Made by a program: the position numbers and the translations under genes
Part shown: piece after piece, positions 11,957-24,854 of the stretch
Position numbering within the stretch: position 1 is the stretch's first letter
How the letters are laid out: the number at the start of each line of letters is the position of its first letter
Notes under the pieces: generated by a model
Databases searched by the model: none
Seen by the model: only the letters and a program-made list of their open reading frames with translations
Told to the model about the DNA's origin: nothing
From: Hydractinia symbiolongicarpus
Taxonomy: Eukaryota; Cnidaria; Hydrozoa; Anthoathecata; Hydractiniidae
Assembly (NCBI RefSeq): GCF_029227915.1
Contig: NC_079882.1
Location: forward strand, 1,922,001-1,986,000
Reading direction: 5' to 3'
Length of the DNA: 64,000 nucleotides

Positions 11957-14819
11957 GCTTGTTTTTGTTATGTTATGATTCTAATGTTTACATGGTTTTA
12001 TGTCAAACTCTCACGAAAATAGTTATAGGCACCTAGTTCCCAGGATATTTAAAGAAAGCTCAAACTAAAATAGCCTAAAAGAACTCGTGCTCTGTTGATC
12101 TTTTGATCATTACCTGATGTTATGCACGTTTCTTTCTTCTATTTCACATTCTTTACGGTTTAGAAAAAAATATTTGCAATTTTTGTCAAGGCTACAACAA
12201 CACGGATGGGAAACCCTTCCTGACTAATGCTTCTTCACACGATCTCAAATTGCGAGCAGAGTAGGGTGAAGATTTAAAGGGACAAATGATGTCTAATTTA
12301 AAGGGACACTTTCATGATAACCACGTTAGGTTATGTGTACATATTTTAAACATAAAATACAGCGGCACATCTCCATAATAAAAGAGGACAGAGAAAGAAC
12401 GATTGCATCTTATTTTCATAGCTTAGCTATTATAGCTATTCTAGTGGTTAGCCCGTGGAAAAATCCACGGGTTCGCCCGTCCTTTAAATTTACCCGTCGC
12501 AACAAAGTGGACAAAAATATATCGCATTTGGTATTCGTGCGCATTTTAAAAATTTTGTGTTTCCGTTACGGGACGCTGCTCTCGCGGACACACAGACAGA
12601 CGACGGCTATTATTAAAGAGATTTTTTTTTGTTATTTTACTCCTTGTAAATTAAAAAAGCTAGCGGGAAATAAGTACAAAAAAATAAAATAACATTTTTT
12701 GAATCCTAAATTCTCTTAAATGTTCTTTTACCGAGGAAATATCAGTGTTTTCTTCGTTAGTTCTCTGTTTGTGGCAAAAAGTATAGCAAGCAAGAGGACG
12801 GTTTTCTTGGCTACCATAGCAGGGCCGGCAAATTCATTCTTAAAAAAAGAAGGAGGAGAGCAACATTCAATATTGAATCCCAGATCGTTCATTGTTTATT
12901 GTTGCTCTTGTCCAAAACTCGTTTCCAGCAAAAAGTGAGACCGTGGTGGTACCGGGGGCTGGTCCCAGAATATAAAAGGGGTAGAAGAGCACCGGGGACG
13001 AGGTTGCATCACGTTTGTTTAGTAGTAAATATATAACTGCTTTACTTGTCACGATGGGACAAATAAATTCTTGAGCATTTTTCTTTTCTTTTTCAGGGCA
13101 CTGATTATTGCCTATATCAGGTTGTAGGGTTACAATTACCAGAGTCTACAAACCTCTATCCCAGGTTTTTTTTCTCACTTTCAGATATTGTCCAAGTGGA
13201 AAAAGAGACCCTTGAGACAAGGTTAAAAGTCTACATGAGAATCTACTGTGAATATTTGACCAGGAGAAATCAATGATAATGTAAATTAAGAGGAGGAGAG
13301 AGAGGAAGGTGTTGGGGAGCAAGTAGAAGAATTTTTCCGAATACCAGTTATCGATAGAGATCAACAGCGTCTCCAGGGATGCTCTATTATAAGATTTCTG
13401 TTTGAACATTATGTTACAATGGGTAATTATCAATTAGGGCTGCCAGTACTGTACTGGAGTACTGTAATAAAAGTATAATCTCCTTTTATTTCAAATGAAA
13501 CAACTGAGTTCAAGAAATCCCAAAGGTTGGAAATTATTGCCCAGCAACAATAGTTACGGTCATAACAATATTCTTGTGTCCAGGGATTAAGCATTCACAT
13601 GTTATTATTATATAAGTAAAAAAAAAATCGAATTCGCAGCATTTTCTTTATGAGGGTTCACTTAGTCATTCCACTGGGAAAATAATGCTGACAAGTTATT
13701 CCATTTTTGCGTATGCAGAACGTAGCTCTGAAAAAACAAATCTAACGATATCGTTCAATTCTTTAAAAAGTTAGTTTTAAATATCTTTTTTCTGCTATCA
13801 ATATTTGAGGCCAAGTAAATCTTTCTTTTGTAAATGAACACTTGTTTTTGTCATATCTAGACAGACGTTAAGCAATTTGGTATTTAGCAAGTAAATAATT
13901 CTGTCGTATTTTGTGCAGTGGTCAAGCACTTTTGTGCTTCCTTTCAATGTTGTGTTGTCAATTCGTTCGGAGTCTCTTAGTGACCACAATCGGGACATTG
14001 TGGCAAACATGTAGACATAAGTGCTACCTCTGGTGACAGTGCAAAAAGTTACAGTCGAAGAGGGGAATCTAGTTGTTTCAATATAATCGCCAAACTTTCG
14101 TGTCTCACGTTATATCAACTCTGTATTATATCCCTAATTACAGAGGAAACTAAAACTCTGAAGTAATTAATAAGCATAATTTAAAAAAATAACAAGTTTT
14201 AAAATAGCAAGAATTTGCAATTTTTTTGGCTATACATTTTTTCTATAAGAATACCAAAATTTTGACCATGCTGGCCATTACTTTGTTTTTCTATTGTTCT
14301 AAACACCAGAAATCAACCTCGATCCCAGGACCTGTTGTTTTTAACCTGAAATCTTCTCGGCCTGTTATTCTTATACTTTACTGACGGGCGCTGGTGTAAT
14401 TATCAATTTCGTTCTCAGCCTTTCAAGATTGCGTATTACTAAGTACATAACAATTCAAAATCAGTTGTAATTAAATAAGATAAAAAGATTTTATCAGCTA
14501 AACTGAATAGAAAGCTTACATGAGACAATAAAACTATAAATTAACTTGTTAAATGCGGTCTTATTATCGTGGTAATACATTCTTTCATTCAACTGTTCGT
14601 ATAAGCAATCCCTCTAGTAGTGAGTAATCCACTCTGATATGAGTAATATTCTAGCAAAAACAGTAACGAAGTTGGGATTGACTTAAATTTTCAGTGTAAA
14701 GGAATAGAGGTGATTTTTGTCTTATAACAGGAGTTTTAATAACGAATATAAAAAAGTGAGTCGTACGTTTTGCGTGTTCGTTATGTTATATACTTGTATT
14801 CCTGCTTTTTTAGTACACA
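11957..14819. other. Intergenic spacer between divergent genes
   Basis: The spacer separates the start of the leftward aminotransferase/PP-loop gene from the start of the rightward GRDP-like gene, so it should hold both promoters. Visible content is a dispersed-repeat copy at 12446-12621 and a CCTCGTCCCC-type foldback remnant near 12960-13007. A 70-codon minus-strand frame (13798-14010) has no recognisable domain. No RNA gene was seen. Confidence 0.6.
12446..12621 (+). repeat. Dispersed repeat with a CCCGTGG...CCACGGG hairpin and a GACAGACGACGGCTAT end
   Basis: It begins with a small hairpin (cccgtgg, five-base loop, ccacggg) and ends in acagacagacgacggctatt followed by attaaagagat. Related or partial copies lie at about 21690-21756, 35235-35358, 40950-41063 and 62655-62700. 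No coding capacity was seen, so it is probably a non-autonomous element family. Confidence 0.55.
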
Positions 14820-17572
14820 ATGGGCAACGAACATGGAAAATTACCATCCAGTATCGACTTGTTACAGGAATGTAAAACACATTATGAGTTTATACAAGAG
14901 CTAAACTTTTCCCCAATCGTGTTTCATCGTAACACAGTCAAATTAGCTATCATTCGTTATGAAAAATATTGGCTGCCTTTTCTTGTCAAACACCCAAGTG
15001 AAAAGTTGGTGGCTCCACTTGATATAGAACTTGTTTGGGTTTCACATATGTTGGACCCGTATGCCTATGAAGCAGATTGCATAACAATAGCGGGTAAGAA
15101 ATAGCTAAATAGTTTTTTGTTTTATTTTTACTATTCCCCAAACTTATTTATGAAACAAAAATTAAGAAGGAAAAGAACAGCACTTGTTATGCTACAATGT
15201 GATAATAAATCCCACTCTAGTAACCACAGTGGTGGATCGTTATGGTACCAATCAGTACTGAATATAATATATTAGCAGAGCGTTTTTTATATTTATATAT
15301 GTTTATCTATTTTCTACTACCTATCATAATTAAAATTCCTTTTCGAGTATACTGTAAAAGCGATATAATTGAACACTGCAAATCCAATATGGATAATTGC
15401 CAAAATTAATAAAAAGAAATAAACCATGTCCTGTTTGTTGTGGACTAACAAGACGTTAATGCGTTTCAAAAAAAAACATATATCATTTAGCTACCTAATA
15501 CCTTTTTAGTGACTACCATATGGCCTAAAATTTACTGCACTTGTGAAACCGAGGAAAAATCTACTTGTTATTGGTAAAAAATATTTTAAAGTTTCTTTAA
15601 TGGAGCGGTTTCACAATTAAAATTTAACTAGAGATTAGCTTGTGGAAAGTACATACTTTTAGCATTTTCTATTTTATTCATTCTTGTTTGGCTGACACGA
15701 AGTAATGAAATATTTTGCAGGTCTTGAAAAAAAGCTGCGACGTAACCATTTTGGACACATAAAATGCGGCTGTTAAAATGTCATATTATGAGATCGTGGA
15801 ATTGCTGTTGTTTATTTCTTCTCCAATTTTTCATTGGCTATTGATTTTAAAATTCAACACTAAGAAAAGAATTCTTAAAAAAACGTTTTCTGCTTTCTTT
15901 AGGTAAAGTCTTTCCACATCGTCTACCTACGCTAGCTCAACGCAAAAGTGACCACCATACCAAAAAACTATGGAATGCTATGTATCAAGAACGTATTCCA
16001 TTTAAAATGGATGTTGATACCGTGCAACCAAAACCAGCTCCGTATCAATCTGTGATATCGTGTGATTTACTACAGGCTGTTAATGATTACCGTCTGTTTG
16101 CTAGACAAGTATCACTTCCGCATTATGAGGATGAAAAGTTCTTGGAAATTGGATTGCACACATACCTTCTAGATGCTCAACTTGGTGATCAAAGAAAGGT
16201 ATCTTATCCATACCATAAGGGATTTGTTTGGAAAACACACATGCTGAATCCTTATGCATATAACAAGGATATCAAAGGAGTAAAAGAGGAATTTATTAAG
16301 AGCGTTCATAAAAGAAAGAACAGTACCTCACACGCATCCGTTGTGAGACAAGGTAGCTGGCATCAAGTGCATGAATCGGTTCCTGGGGCCATGTTTAGAG
16401 GAGATGTCTGTCCATTAGCAGATAGCATAAGTTACAGGGATTTTTTGTTAATGGGAAATAAGGTGTACAGCTTAAGTGTAACAGCGCTGCGGCTAGAAAA
16501 CCTTGAGCAAACCAAAGGCAAAGCGTATCATCTCAATGTCAACGCCAAAGCTTTTCGCACGAACGACGAAATTAACCTTATGAAGTATGATGTAACAGGG
16601 GCAGGAAAAGGAAATATTTTTTTTAAAATATTTGATGATATGTCAGTACAAAACATTGTTCAATTCGACACTACTGCATACGATTTATTCCATTTTCAAT
16701 TGCTCGAGGGTACGGTCGATCATTCCCCTGTCAATCGTGGCTACTCGACTTATGAAAACTCCTACGATACGGATTTCAGTTTTCCTGGAAATCAGGACTA
16801 TGCAGAAGGAGATGAATTTAAGGTTTCTTTCACATTACCGCCTACTGAAGGAAGTAGGTTTGACACCAAGGAAATCTCAGGTTGGCTAAAGTTTCGCTGT
16901 GATAAAATTAATGTTGGAAACATAACTTTAGCTTTCGCAGCGGATAAAAATCATATATCTCTATCTCAGCATTACGGTGACGTTCTTGCTTATCCAATGA
17001 TGATGGCGCCGTATACTTCAAAGTTAGACGAAGCTCCTTGTGTTTACCTGAACATGCTTATGATGGATGAAGAGCAAAAGACAACATTAAAATGTAGAAT
17101 CCTGCAATCAAATCTTGGTGAATTTTCTGCAGTAGAGATCTTTGATTCAAAGAATTCCTTAATTGCAAGTTCATACACTGTTGGTAAGGAATCTCTGCCG
17201 AGTGAAAAACAAGTGAAGCATCCTGAAAAATGCTGCATATTGAGAGATAGAGAAGAAACCGTGTTTGTAATTCGAAGCACGAACCATGAATGGGGCATGC
17301 TAAAAGTGTTCAAACAAGAAGATGAAATTACGCCTGCAGCTCTTCGTTTTTTGAATCTTAAAAATGTAACACTTGCATGGGAGAATCTATATGATGCATT
17401 TGACAACGTCAGGAGTGTATATTTCAAAGCTCACAAAGGAGGTTTGATCGTTGACATCGATTCCGCAAGGATCACTCTTCCACCTTCTTATCGCGAATTT
17501 CCAGAGTTACTATCGTTAGGGGCAACCATCATCACTTTATTCTGTGTGAAACAGTTTCAAAAGCTCTCCTAA
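14820..17572 (+). CDS. GRDP-like (DUF1399, glycine-rich-domain-containing-protein-like) protein
   Basis: Two exons, 14820-15093 and 15903-17572, are joined in phase 1 by a clean GT-AG intron and encode 647 residues. The GRDP-like region carries the family signature twice: a proline-rich lead then W-x2-HMLDPYAY at about 73-83, and FVWKTHMLNPYAY at about 199-211. The remainder (about 215-647) is a beta-rich region without an obvious motif, ending in a hydrophobic stretch. Plant GRDP proteins have been linked to development and stress responses; the animal role is essentially unknown and I assign none. No signal peptide is visible, so a cytosolic location is inferred. The start follows a run of in-frame-poor AT sequence and is the first ATG of the exon. 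An AATAAA signal lies at 17658. Confidence 0.8.
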
Positions 17573-17657
17573 CTGGTAGTAGAAGTAGTACTTCGTAGTT
17601 TTAGAACTTTTAGCTTAGTAGAAAAAATAATACTGTATAGACAAGAACGACAACGGA

Positions 17658-17663
17658 AATAAA
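17658..17663 (+). promoter_or_regulatory. Poly(A) signal AATAAA for the GRDP-like gene
   Basis: A canonical AATAAA hexamer sits 86 bases after the stop codon at 17570-17572, on the same strand. The position suits a short 3' UTR. The cleavage site was not determined. Confidence 0.45.
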
Positions 17664-19928
17664 AACACTGGCGATAACAACCACAATGACAACATATATT
17701 TGACCCTCCGTAAGTTATTTTGACGCCTATTTTATTAGCCCAGTAAAGTTGACCTTTTGAATATACTATATAACACGTAAATAAACAGAAACATCCATAA
17801 CCCTTGCTAAATTACAGAAAACCTCCATAGACCTACACATTGATACCACGGGTTTACCTGCTAACATCAGAAACTGCCAAATGCAAATATTTCACTAATA
17901 AGAATATTATTTTTCTTTTACATATTTTATCATTTTTTTGTAATGTTTTTATGTAATTAATCGACTTTGTATTGCACCTTAAAAGTTGCATTTGTTAAAC
18001 CACTGTCGTTGGAAACTCTTTTTCAAAAAATGAAAGTATTTTAAAAGGTACCTAAACCTCTATTTGGAGGACACTTATCTTTTCTTCATCCGGCTGTTTG
18101 CTACAAACAGGTTTGACTAAATCCTTTGTAGTTTTTGGATTATTTTCATATGTATATATTTTAATTTTCGCAATAAATTAGTTTACAGTTTTTATTTGTT
18201 TTCATTGATTAATATATTTATTTGATTGTTGATTTCCACGAAATTTAACGCAAATTTTTAAATTTTTTAAAATTAAATTTTCTGAAAAAATAGTCGATGC
18301 CGCTGTAGATTTTGTGGAAAATTATATTCTATTGGTTGGAGAAAAGAAAATAACTCTAGAAGTTTATATAAAACTGTATGACATGTTTGATCTAGATTCG
18401 ATGAATGGTGTGGACCATTCAGTGGAGCAGCCTTTCAGGCACTTTTAAAAATAACCTCTTCAGGTTGCATAACAACATAAGCTGCAGCCTGTCGTCACAC
18501 TGTCGTTGATAAAACAGTCATTATTTTCAATTGTCTTCTTTCATTGAAATGACTGAAAATTGTTCTTCGCTCAGCTTTTTAATCTTCTCTCTCCCTAACT
18601 TCATGTTACTTCTATGCTTGCTGATAATCGTGGCTGAAGAATGAGTTTGTTTTATTCCATCTCTGTCTGTAAAAACATGGCATTTAGCACACTCAAGTTT
18701 GCGTTTTCTTGTGTTAACCCTTAGACTTCTGAGGGTGTTTTTAGAGAAACTAAAAGCATCCGCGAGACTTTGCCCCATTATTAAACTCGGTCATCCGTTC
18801 TTCCAAAATTGAGAGAATCGGTTGACACTGAAAGGGCATTTTGACCATCTTTAATCCGGGCATCCGGTTTTTCAAAGTTCATTGGTTATGAACTATGGCT
18901 GATAGTTACCATGTTAGAATTTCAGCCTCATTTAGCGTAAAATACGTCTTTGGAGTCTAAAGTGTTAAATTAGGGGCGTTTTTATATTGAGCAGTTGGCT
19001 CAACCTTGTCCCTAGGACTATTAGCTTCTCAATGGCACTGCGTTTTCTGATAGTTCTAGTCGAGCTTGCAGTTAGCTAAAATAAATTGTTCTGGTCAAAG
19101 CAATGTATGACTGGATCTCCTCCCCACCAAAACTTCTTTTTTGTTTTTCTTCTAAGTATTGCTCTTTACAAATTTAGTTAAAAGAATAGCTGAAGTGGTC
19201 ATAGGCTGTTTCTCAAATATCTTAAACTCTCCATGTAACTACTAAAATTCTGTGGTTTACGGCGAGTTAACGATAGGCTTGGTAGCACAAACAAATTAAC
19301 TCCAATTCACTATTTTTCAAAAACTTTTACGATTTAATCTTCAAATAGAACTAAAGGAGCGAAAGTATCGACCGTAGGATATTTACACTGTATATCATCC
19401 TAAACATCAAGACGATTCACACCTCATTAGAAATACCTATGCAACGAACAAAAATTTGAACCTGGACCTTTTCATTTCAGATGTTGTCAGTCGCCTTTAA
19501 AGATTGTATGTATGAGTTTGACAATCCGAATGACTAAAGTAATATCTATCTTCAACGAAATTATTTCATAGTGCATAAATCAGCATGCACTACTAAGAAA
19601 AGTTAAATTAACGACCCCTGTTGCTGCATGGATAAATAACTTTAAAATCCAAAAACGAAAAAAATGCGCACAAGACCTGTCCTAACAGTGATCAAGACCG
19701 GAGATATACTTTGAAGAAAAAGTATAAGTCCACAAACCCTTTGTTTTTTGGAAACAACCAAATACAACGAAGTAACAGATCTCTCTATTGACTTGAACAA
19801 CTATTTCACTACACGACAATCCTAATCAAAAATAAGTATAACCTCTGCGTAAATCATTTTACATGTATACTAAAAGCAAGGTAATTATTCCCAGATGCAT
19901 AGAAAGTCGCACAGTGCATCTAAAAACC

Positions 19929-20013
19929 CACCCTCGTCCCCAAGGTTTTACGCCTTTTTGATCTCTCCTATCAGAAAGGCAAAAAACCTGGGGACGAGGG
20001 TGCCCAAAATCCC
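19929..20013. repeat. Foldback element with CACCCTCGTCCCC ends
   Basis: The left arm begins caccctcgtccccaaggttt and the right arm is its near-perfect reverse complement ending aggggacgagggtg-like sequence. The arms are about 30 bp around a short AT-rich loop. It is the clearest member of a family also seen near 12991, 19001, 31609-31723, 36766-36850, 37717, 59172 and 62952-63018. It is probably a non-autonomous DNA element. Confidence 0.7.
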
Positions 20014-20046
20014 AAGGTAGATTATCATTTCAAACTTGAAAATTAA

Positions 20047-21300
20047 AGACCTATGTCTGTACTATCAGTTTTATCTAAAGTGTGTGAAATTTTATTATTG
20101 CATCAACCATCAGCCCTTTATTGAAAGTAAAGCAATTTATACTCAATCATATTTTCGAAAAGGTCACTCCCTTCGAGATGTATAAATGTGCAATGAATTA
20201 AAGTGAAGTAACGTTAGCAATTGTGGTAAATTACTCCGAAAAAATTACTCCAAAACATTGTCTAAAGATTTTCTACATCTTTGAAATAGAAACGAATATG
20301 TTTAGGTGGACGACTTTTCATTAAGCATGTTAGGGAATCATTTCGGTGTACCACCAGGTAGTATGTCGTAATTCTTTAATTAAACGCCCCTCTAAAGTCG
20401 CCCCCTCTAATAAACGCCCTGCTTTCGAGGGGCGTTTATTTGAAGAAGATAGAAGAAGATAGAAGAATATATCGTTAGCTGTTGATATAAATGACGATGA
20501 CGATATTGATGATGATGTAAATAATATGTTAACAAATGTATTCTATTGACAAAAGAAAATACGAAAAACATAGAAAAAATAATTTAAATACACCCGCCTC
20601 TTTTAAGCGCCTCGCATAAATGCTCTCTCTAAAAGTCTAACAACTTAATAAACGCCCCAGGCGTTTATTCGAAGGATTACAATATCAGGCATGCATAATT
20701 CAATATATACGTCGTTGACTTATTAAAACAACCTTTGTGCATTTTTGTGCAATATACAGATGATACAACCCTTTACAAAAGTGTAGAAGTGGCTTTTACA
20801 AGAACGCGTGTATTAAATTTAGATTCAGATTTGAAGAATATATCGCAATGGCCGTCTAATTAAAATGTCATTTTTAATAATAGTAAAATAAACGCTATTC
20901 TGTTCTTAACGTCATAGTTGAGTAAGAAACGCAAGTATACCGGTACGCTTTCAAAATTGTATATAATGTCTCGGTGTACATTACGACAGCAGCCTCACTT
21001 GAAAAGATCACGCTAACTATGTAGTGAAATCTTGCTATGGAACTCTTCAAATGCTTCGACAATTCAAAAGATTTACACTCCACTCTGTTAGGATAATGTT
21101 AGCTGAAATTCTATCTATATTGAATTATTGTAACGTCGTGTGCAGGAAGATGTCAATATATTTATTTCACCAACCGCTTTCAACGAATTCCAAATGCAGC
21201 TGCTGTATATATCTTTGGTCAATATGCACATTTAATTGATGTTGTCAATCTAAACAAGCAGCAAGTCAAACAGAGTATTTTAACAAAGTTATCATATTTA
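20047..21300 (+). pseudogene. Degenerate non-LTR retrotransposon (CR1/L2-like) reverse transcriptase
   Basis: Translated fragments follow reverse-transcriptase order. RPMSVLSVLSKVCE is at 20047, SYFRKGHSLRD near 20140-20178, and a GVPPGS motif near 20347. The catalytic box, reading YTDD rather than the usual YADD, is at 20753-20764. A C-terminal piece, SCYGTLQMLRQFKRFT, starts near 21030. Stops and frameshifts separate the pieces, so it is dead. A nested element interrupts it just after the GVPPGS motif. Assignment to the CR1/L2 group is by recalled similarity and is less certain than the RT call. Confidence 0.8.
20372..20680. mobile_element. Non-autonomous element with TAAACGCCCC ends, nested in the LINE
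   Basis: The left part repeats taaacgcccc/taaacgccc and the right part ends ggcgtttattcgaagg, giving inverted ends. The interior is non-coding and has GAT-rich runs. LINE coding similarity stops at its left edge and resumes just after its right edge, so it inserted into the LINE. A remnant with similar motifs lies at 47455-47500. Boundaries are approximate. Confidence 0.55.
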
Positions 21301-24300
21301 GATTGACCAAAAAAAATTTGCAGAATTTAAATTGATTTAGAAAAGCCGACAAGAAATTTGCGATAGGCTTTTTTTGTCCCCTCTCCACCTGTCGTCTTTT
21401 TAATGTTTAGAAATCTATTTTTAATAAATTCAGCAACTGCCCTAAAGAGACTAGGACTAGACTAGGATTTTACTATTTTTATTAGCGACTTTAAAGTGCT
21501 GAATAATCGCCGCCCCTCGAACAAACCCCTACTTCCTACCCTTTGATCGCTCATTTATTTCAATCCACGGACGGTCTCCGCTGCTTAGAAAGTTACGGAC
21601 TTAACGACGTTTGCAGTCGATAAAATACACAGCTGGCTAAGGACTGACCAGCTAGAATATTTTAATTAGTCAGTAAAATACTAAATAAAGTCTCTATAAT
21701 AATAGCCGTCGTCTCTCTGTCTATAAGCAAAATGGTGCCGCAAGTAACTAGACACACGAAACTCGACTTATAGCAGGGAAAAAAAGGTATTAGAAAGAAG
21801 ATGAATGGAATATCGCAGGCAAACAAACAATGAAAAGCGTCCTACCCCAGAGTTTTCGATTTTGCAGGTTGTGACAAAACATGAAATTAAGGCTTCCATC
21901 TTCGTTAGGTTTGTGATAGGTTGTATACCTGCCCAATACTCTATTTTATTCATTACACCCGCTAACGCAATCAACACTGAAAAAGTTAAAAAACAAAACA
22001 AGAATCTTTTCAATCCGCGAACAACTTAAATGCATTCAGTGAAATATAATGGAAATAACCACATTACTGTCTTTGGCCTTATCAAAGAATTAAAAATAAT
22101 AAAATAGTATGATGCAGTTGCTGTGGTTAGCACTTTTTCCTTAAATCAATATGGTAATATGTCAAGCACATTAGCATCCATGTCCACCTTGATTACATTT
22201 GTTATAATAGTTTCAAGTAACCCTTTTTTAACCTTTGCACGTGTTGGTATGATGATATTATCAAAATAAACAAATCGGTATTAACTTTGATCCTTGGTTG
22301 ATCACCATTGAAAAGAGGCAGATACGTTTGATGTTTGGTTAAAATGCATAACCAACAGGATGTTAGATACACAGAAGTATAATTAATTGATCCTGCGAAT
22401 TGTCATGAACGATCATCACAACTGATTTATATCGAGTGATAAAACATCTTCGTAGGGTTTCTTTTGAATTTCTTAAAAGCTTTTGTGTAGAGATATGTAA
22501 ACAATTGTACCCCTTCCTGCTACTACTGTATGCTAGATTATCCTTTCCTAAGGATTTATATCACGTTTGGTGATGGTGCTGCATTCAATAGGGTAAAAGA
22601 AACCCAAACTGTGTTTACAGATGTTGCCAGGACAAAGTAATTTTGTCTGATCTTTCTTTATGTGTTTGCTCAGCTTGCTACTTTTTTTATTGAAAGCAAG
22701 AAGAAACCGGATAAGATATGAACGTGTTGAGATTAACCAAGATAAATGGGGATGGCTTGCGTCATCCATTACTGCTATAAATGGAAAGATATGACTTGAT
22801 TGTTCTTCTACAGTGTCTGCTTTTATAGAAAGAACGAACAGGATCAGTATAAGTTGCTCAGCCATGCGTTATTTGATCATTTAAAATACGTTTTTAGTTT
22901 AAGGATTGATTTATCGATACATTTTTAAGATGAGAAGTGGAGACGTAAATAACAACAAGCTTAAATTAAACCCTGCAAAACGTAAACTTTCGAAATTCTT
23001 CATTTGTTATCAATTAATTCAATGAAATTATCTTTTTTTATTTTATCTTCACACTATGGCTACCTGCATTCTTTGGATAATTTGTTTTTGTCTAAAAACT
23101 AAGCAGTTTCGGACGTTGTTAATACACTGATAAATTCAGTAGTAACACTGAGCTGATTGTTCTTATATCCCAAATTAAAACTTTATTAGGAAAAACCTGG
23201 AAAGACCAAAACGATCCTCAAAAAAATAATAGGGTTACAGTGTTTGATTCTATTGTCATATAAACGAGGGACAAATTCCCCAAAAATTGGTAGAAAAATC
23301 TCCTACCTAAATTTGATTATTACTAAGCCTTATTTAGATTAAAAGTGACAATAATATATCCTGTGTCCAGTTGGTTTTGGATTATCAACCTTTTCTATAC
23401 CACTAAATATTTAGCTGAAGTGATGACGTTGTGGACTTGATTTTATCACCATTAAGGAACCAACTCTTTTTATACATTATTGCATATCTTGATCCCCTTT
23501 TCGTGACGTCATTTACAAAGCTTTGTTCTTTCAAAAAAATAAACTAATTTTACCATATATATTTGAGTGTTATTAGCGATGTGTTCAAATAGTAAAAAAA
23601 AATCGGGTTGTGCTTAAACGCTTATTTCTGTTGCAAGATTTTACATTTCAACAGACACGTTTGATTCGATCTTAAAACGTTTTTTAATGTTTTATTAAAT
23701 GTCTTATTAGCACTCTCCCTCAGGTGCTAACTAAGTTATTGCGTAAAAAAATAAGTTAATGAACTTTCATTCAACTGCCTGCTCTACTCTAAGTTCAACT
23801 CTACTAACAGAGTCAAAAAAGGTGCAGTGGCACAGCTTAACTTTGATTATAAAAATCATGGACTTTTTTTAACTTATAATATCGCTTAATTACCTTAATC
23901 CTTTTTGAAATTAACGATTCATTAAAACGCTGATGAGGCACTTATTAAAATATCGCTGCACTTAATTCTTTCAAACAAGATTCAAGCAAAACAACAACTC
24001 AAAATTTTTTATCGGAGAGACGTCTGAAATTTATTTCAGGTAGGAATACTAAGAAACACTTTAAATCCTTGTTTTCAGTTTACCACACAAAGCCCTCCTT
24101 CACGCTTTGTTAAGATACAACTTATTAATATGTTGGATCAATGTAGGTATTAAACACCATAGTTTTAAAAAACAAAATTAACATATGTACTTTCCTTTAA
24201 AAAAACACATGTCATTGACCTAAACCACATCCGAAAATATAATGTTTTTTTAATATGTGCGTCATATAAGAAATGTTTCATATATAATTTCATTCAAGTA

Positions 24301-24854
24301 CTTTAAGTGTCTTTCTTTAACAGGTAATTGAGAAAACGTTCTCTCAAGGAATGATTTGTATAGACAACACATTTTGATATTTTCCCAGTGAACATAGCTA
24401 GATAGAGTTACGTTTGCATAGTTTAATGTTTTCAGAGCCATATAAAGAATTGAATGGCATTAATTGACGCCACATGATATGGTATGCTAAAGTATTATTA
24501 AAAGCCAATGGAGTGAGACGGTCTTGTCAGATAAGCGCATTATAGCATTTATCACGTTTCATAGGCAAATCAATCTACAAACCTAGTATTTCTATAGGCT
24601 TTTACTGCCTAGGTGTATTATGATTTCGTGAGATAGGACAAACCTAGATATTAAATAAGTATAAACAAACAAACAATTATAGACAGGTACAAAGAACTAA
24701 CAAGTATTTTTTTTTTTTTTTCAAGAAAGTATCACATACTCTTCTTGCATTGATATTGCAAGAATAACTCAAGTTGTTTATTTGTGGGAAAAAATAATTA
24801 TTTATAAAGTCATGTTCACACTTTCTTCCTCATGTTTATATAGTTAACTTTTCA

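Larger units (their letters stand above)
17573..24854. other. Gene-poor spacer with transposon relics
   Basis: About 7.3 kb between the GRDP-like gene and the RhoGAP gene. It contains a foldback element (19929-20013), a degenerate LINE (20047-21300) with a nested insertion (20372-20680), and a dispersed-repeat fragment (21690-21756). Two minus-strand frames with signal-peptide-like starts (22013-21768 and 22865-22548) are too weak to call as genes. Nothing recognisable was seen from 22900 to 24854. Confidence 0.6.

Noticed and set aside
18527-18778. Minus-strand frame with a CxxC and spaced His residues, like a degraded zinc finger
   Set aside because: Spacing does not match a known BED or C2H2 finger and no transposase follows. 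It is perhaps a transposon remnant, but unsupported.
21768-22013. Minus-strand 81-codon frame with a hydrophobic start
   Set aside because: An equally long frame exists on the other strand, there is no splice context or domain, and it borders a dispersed repeat.
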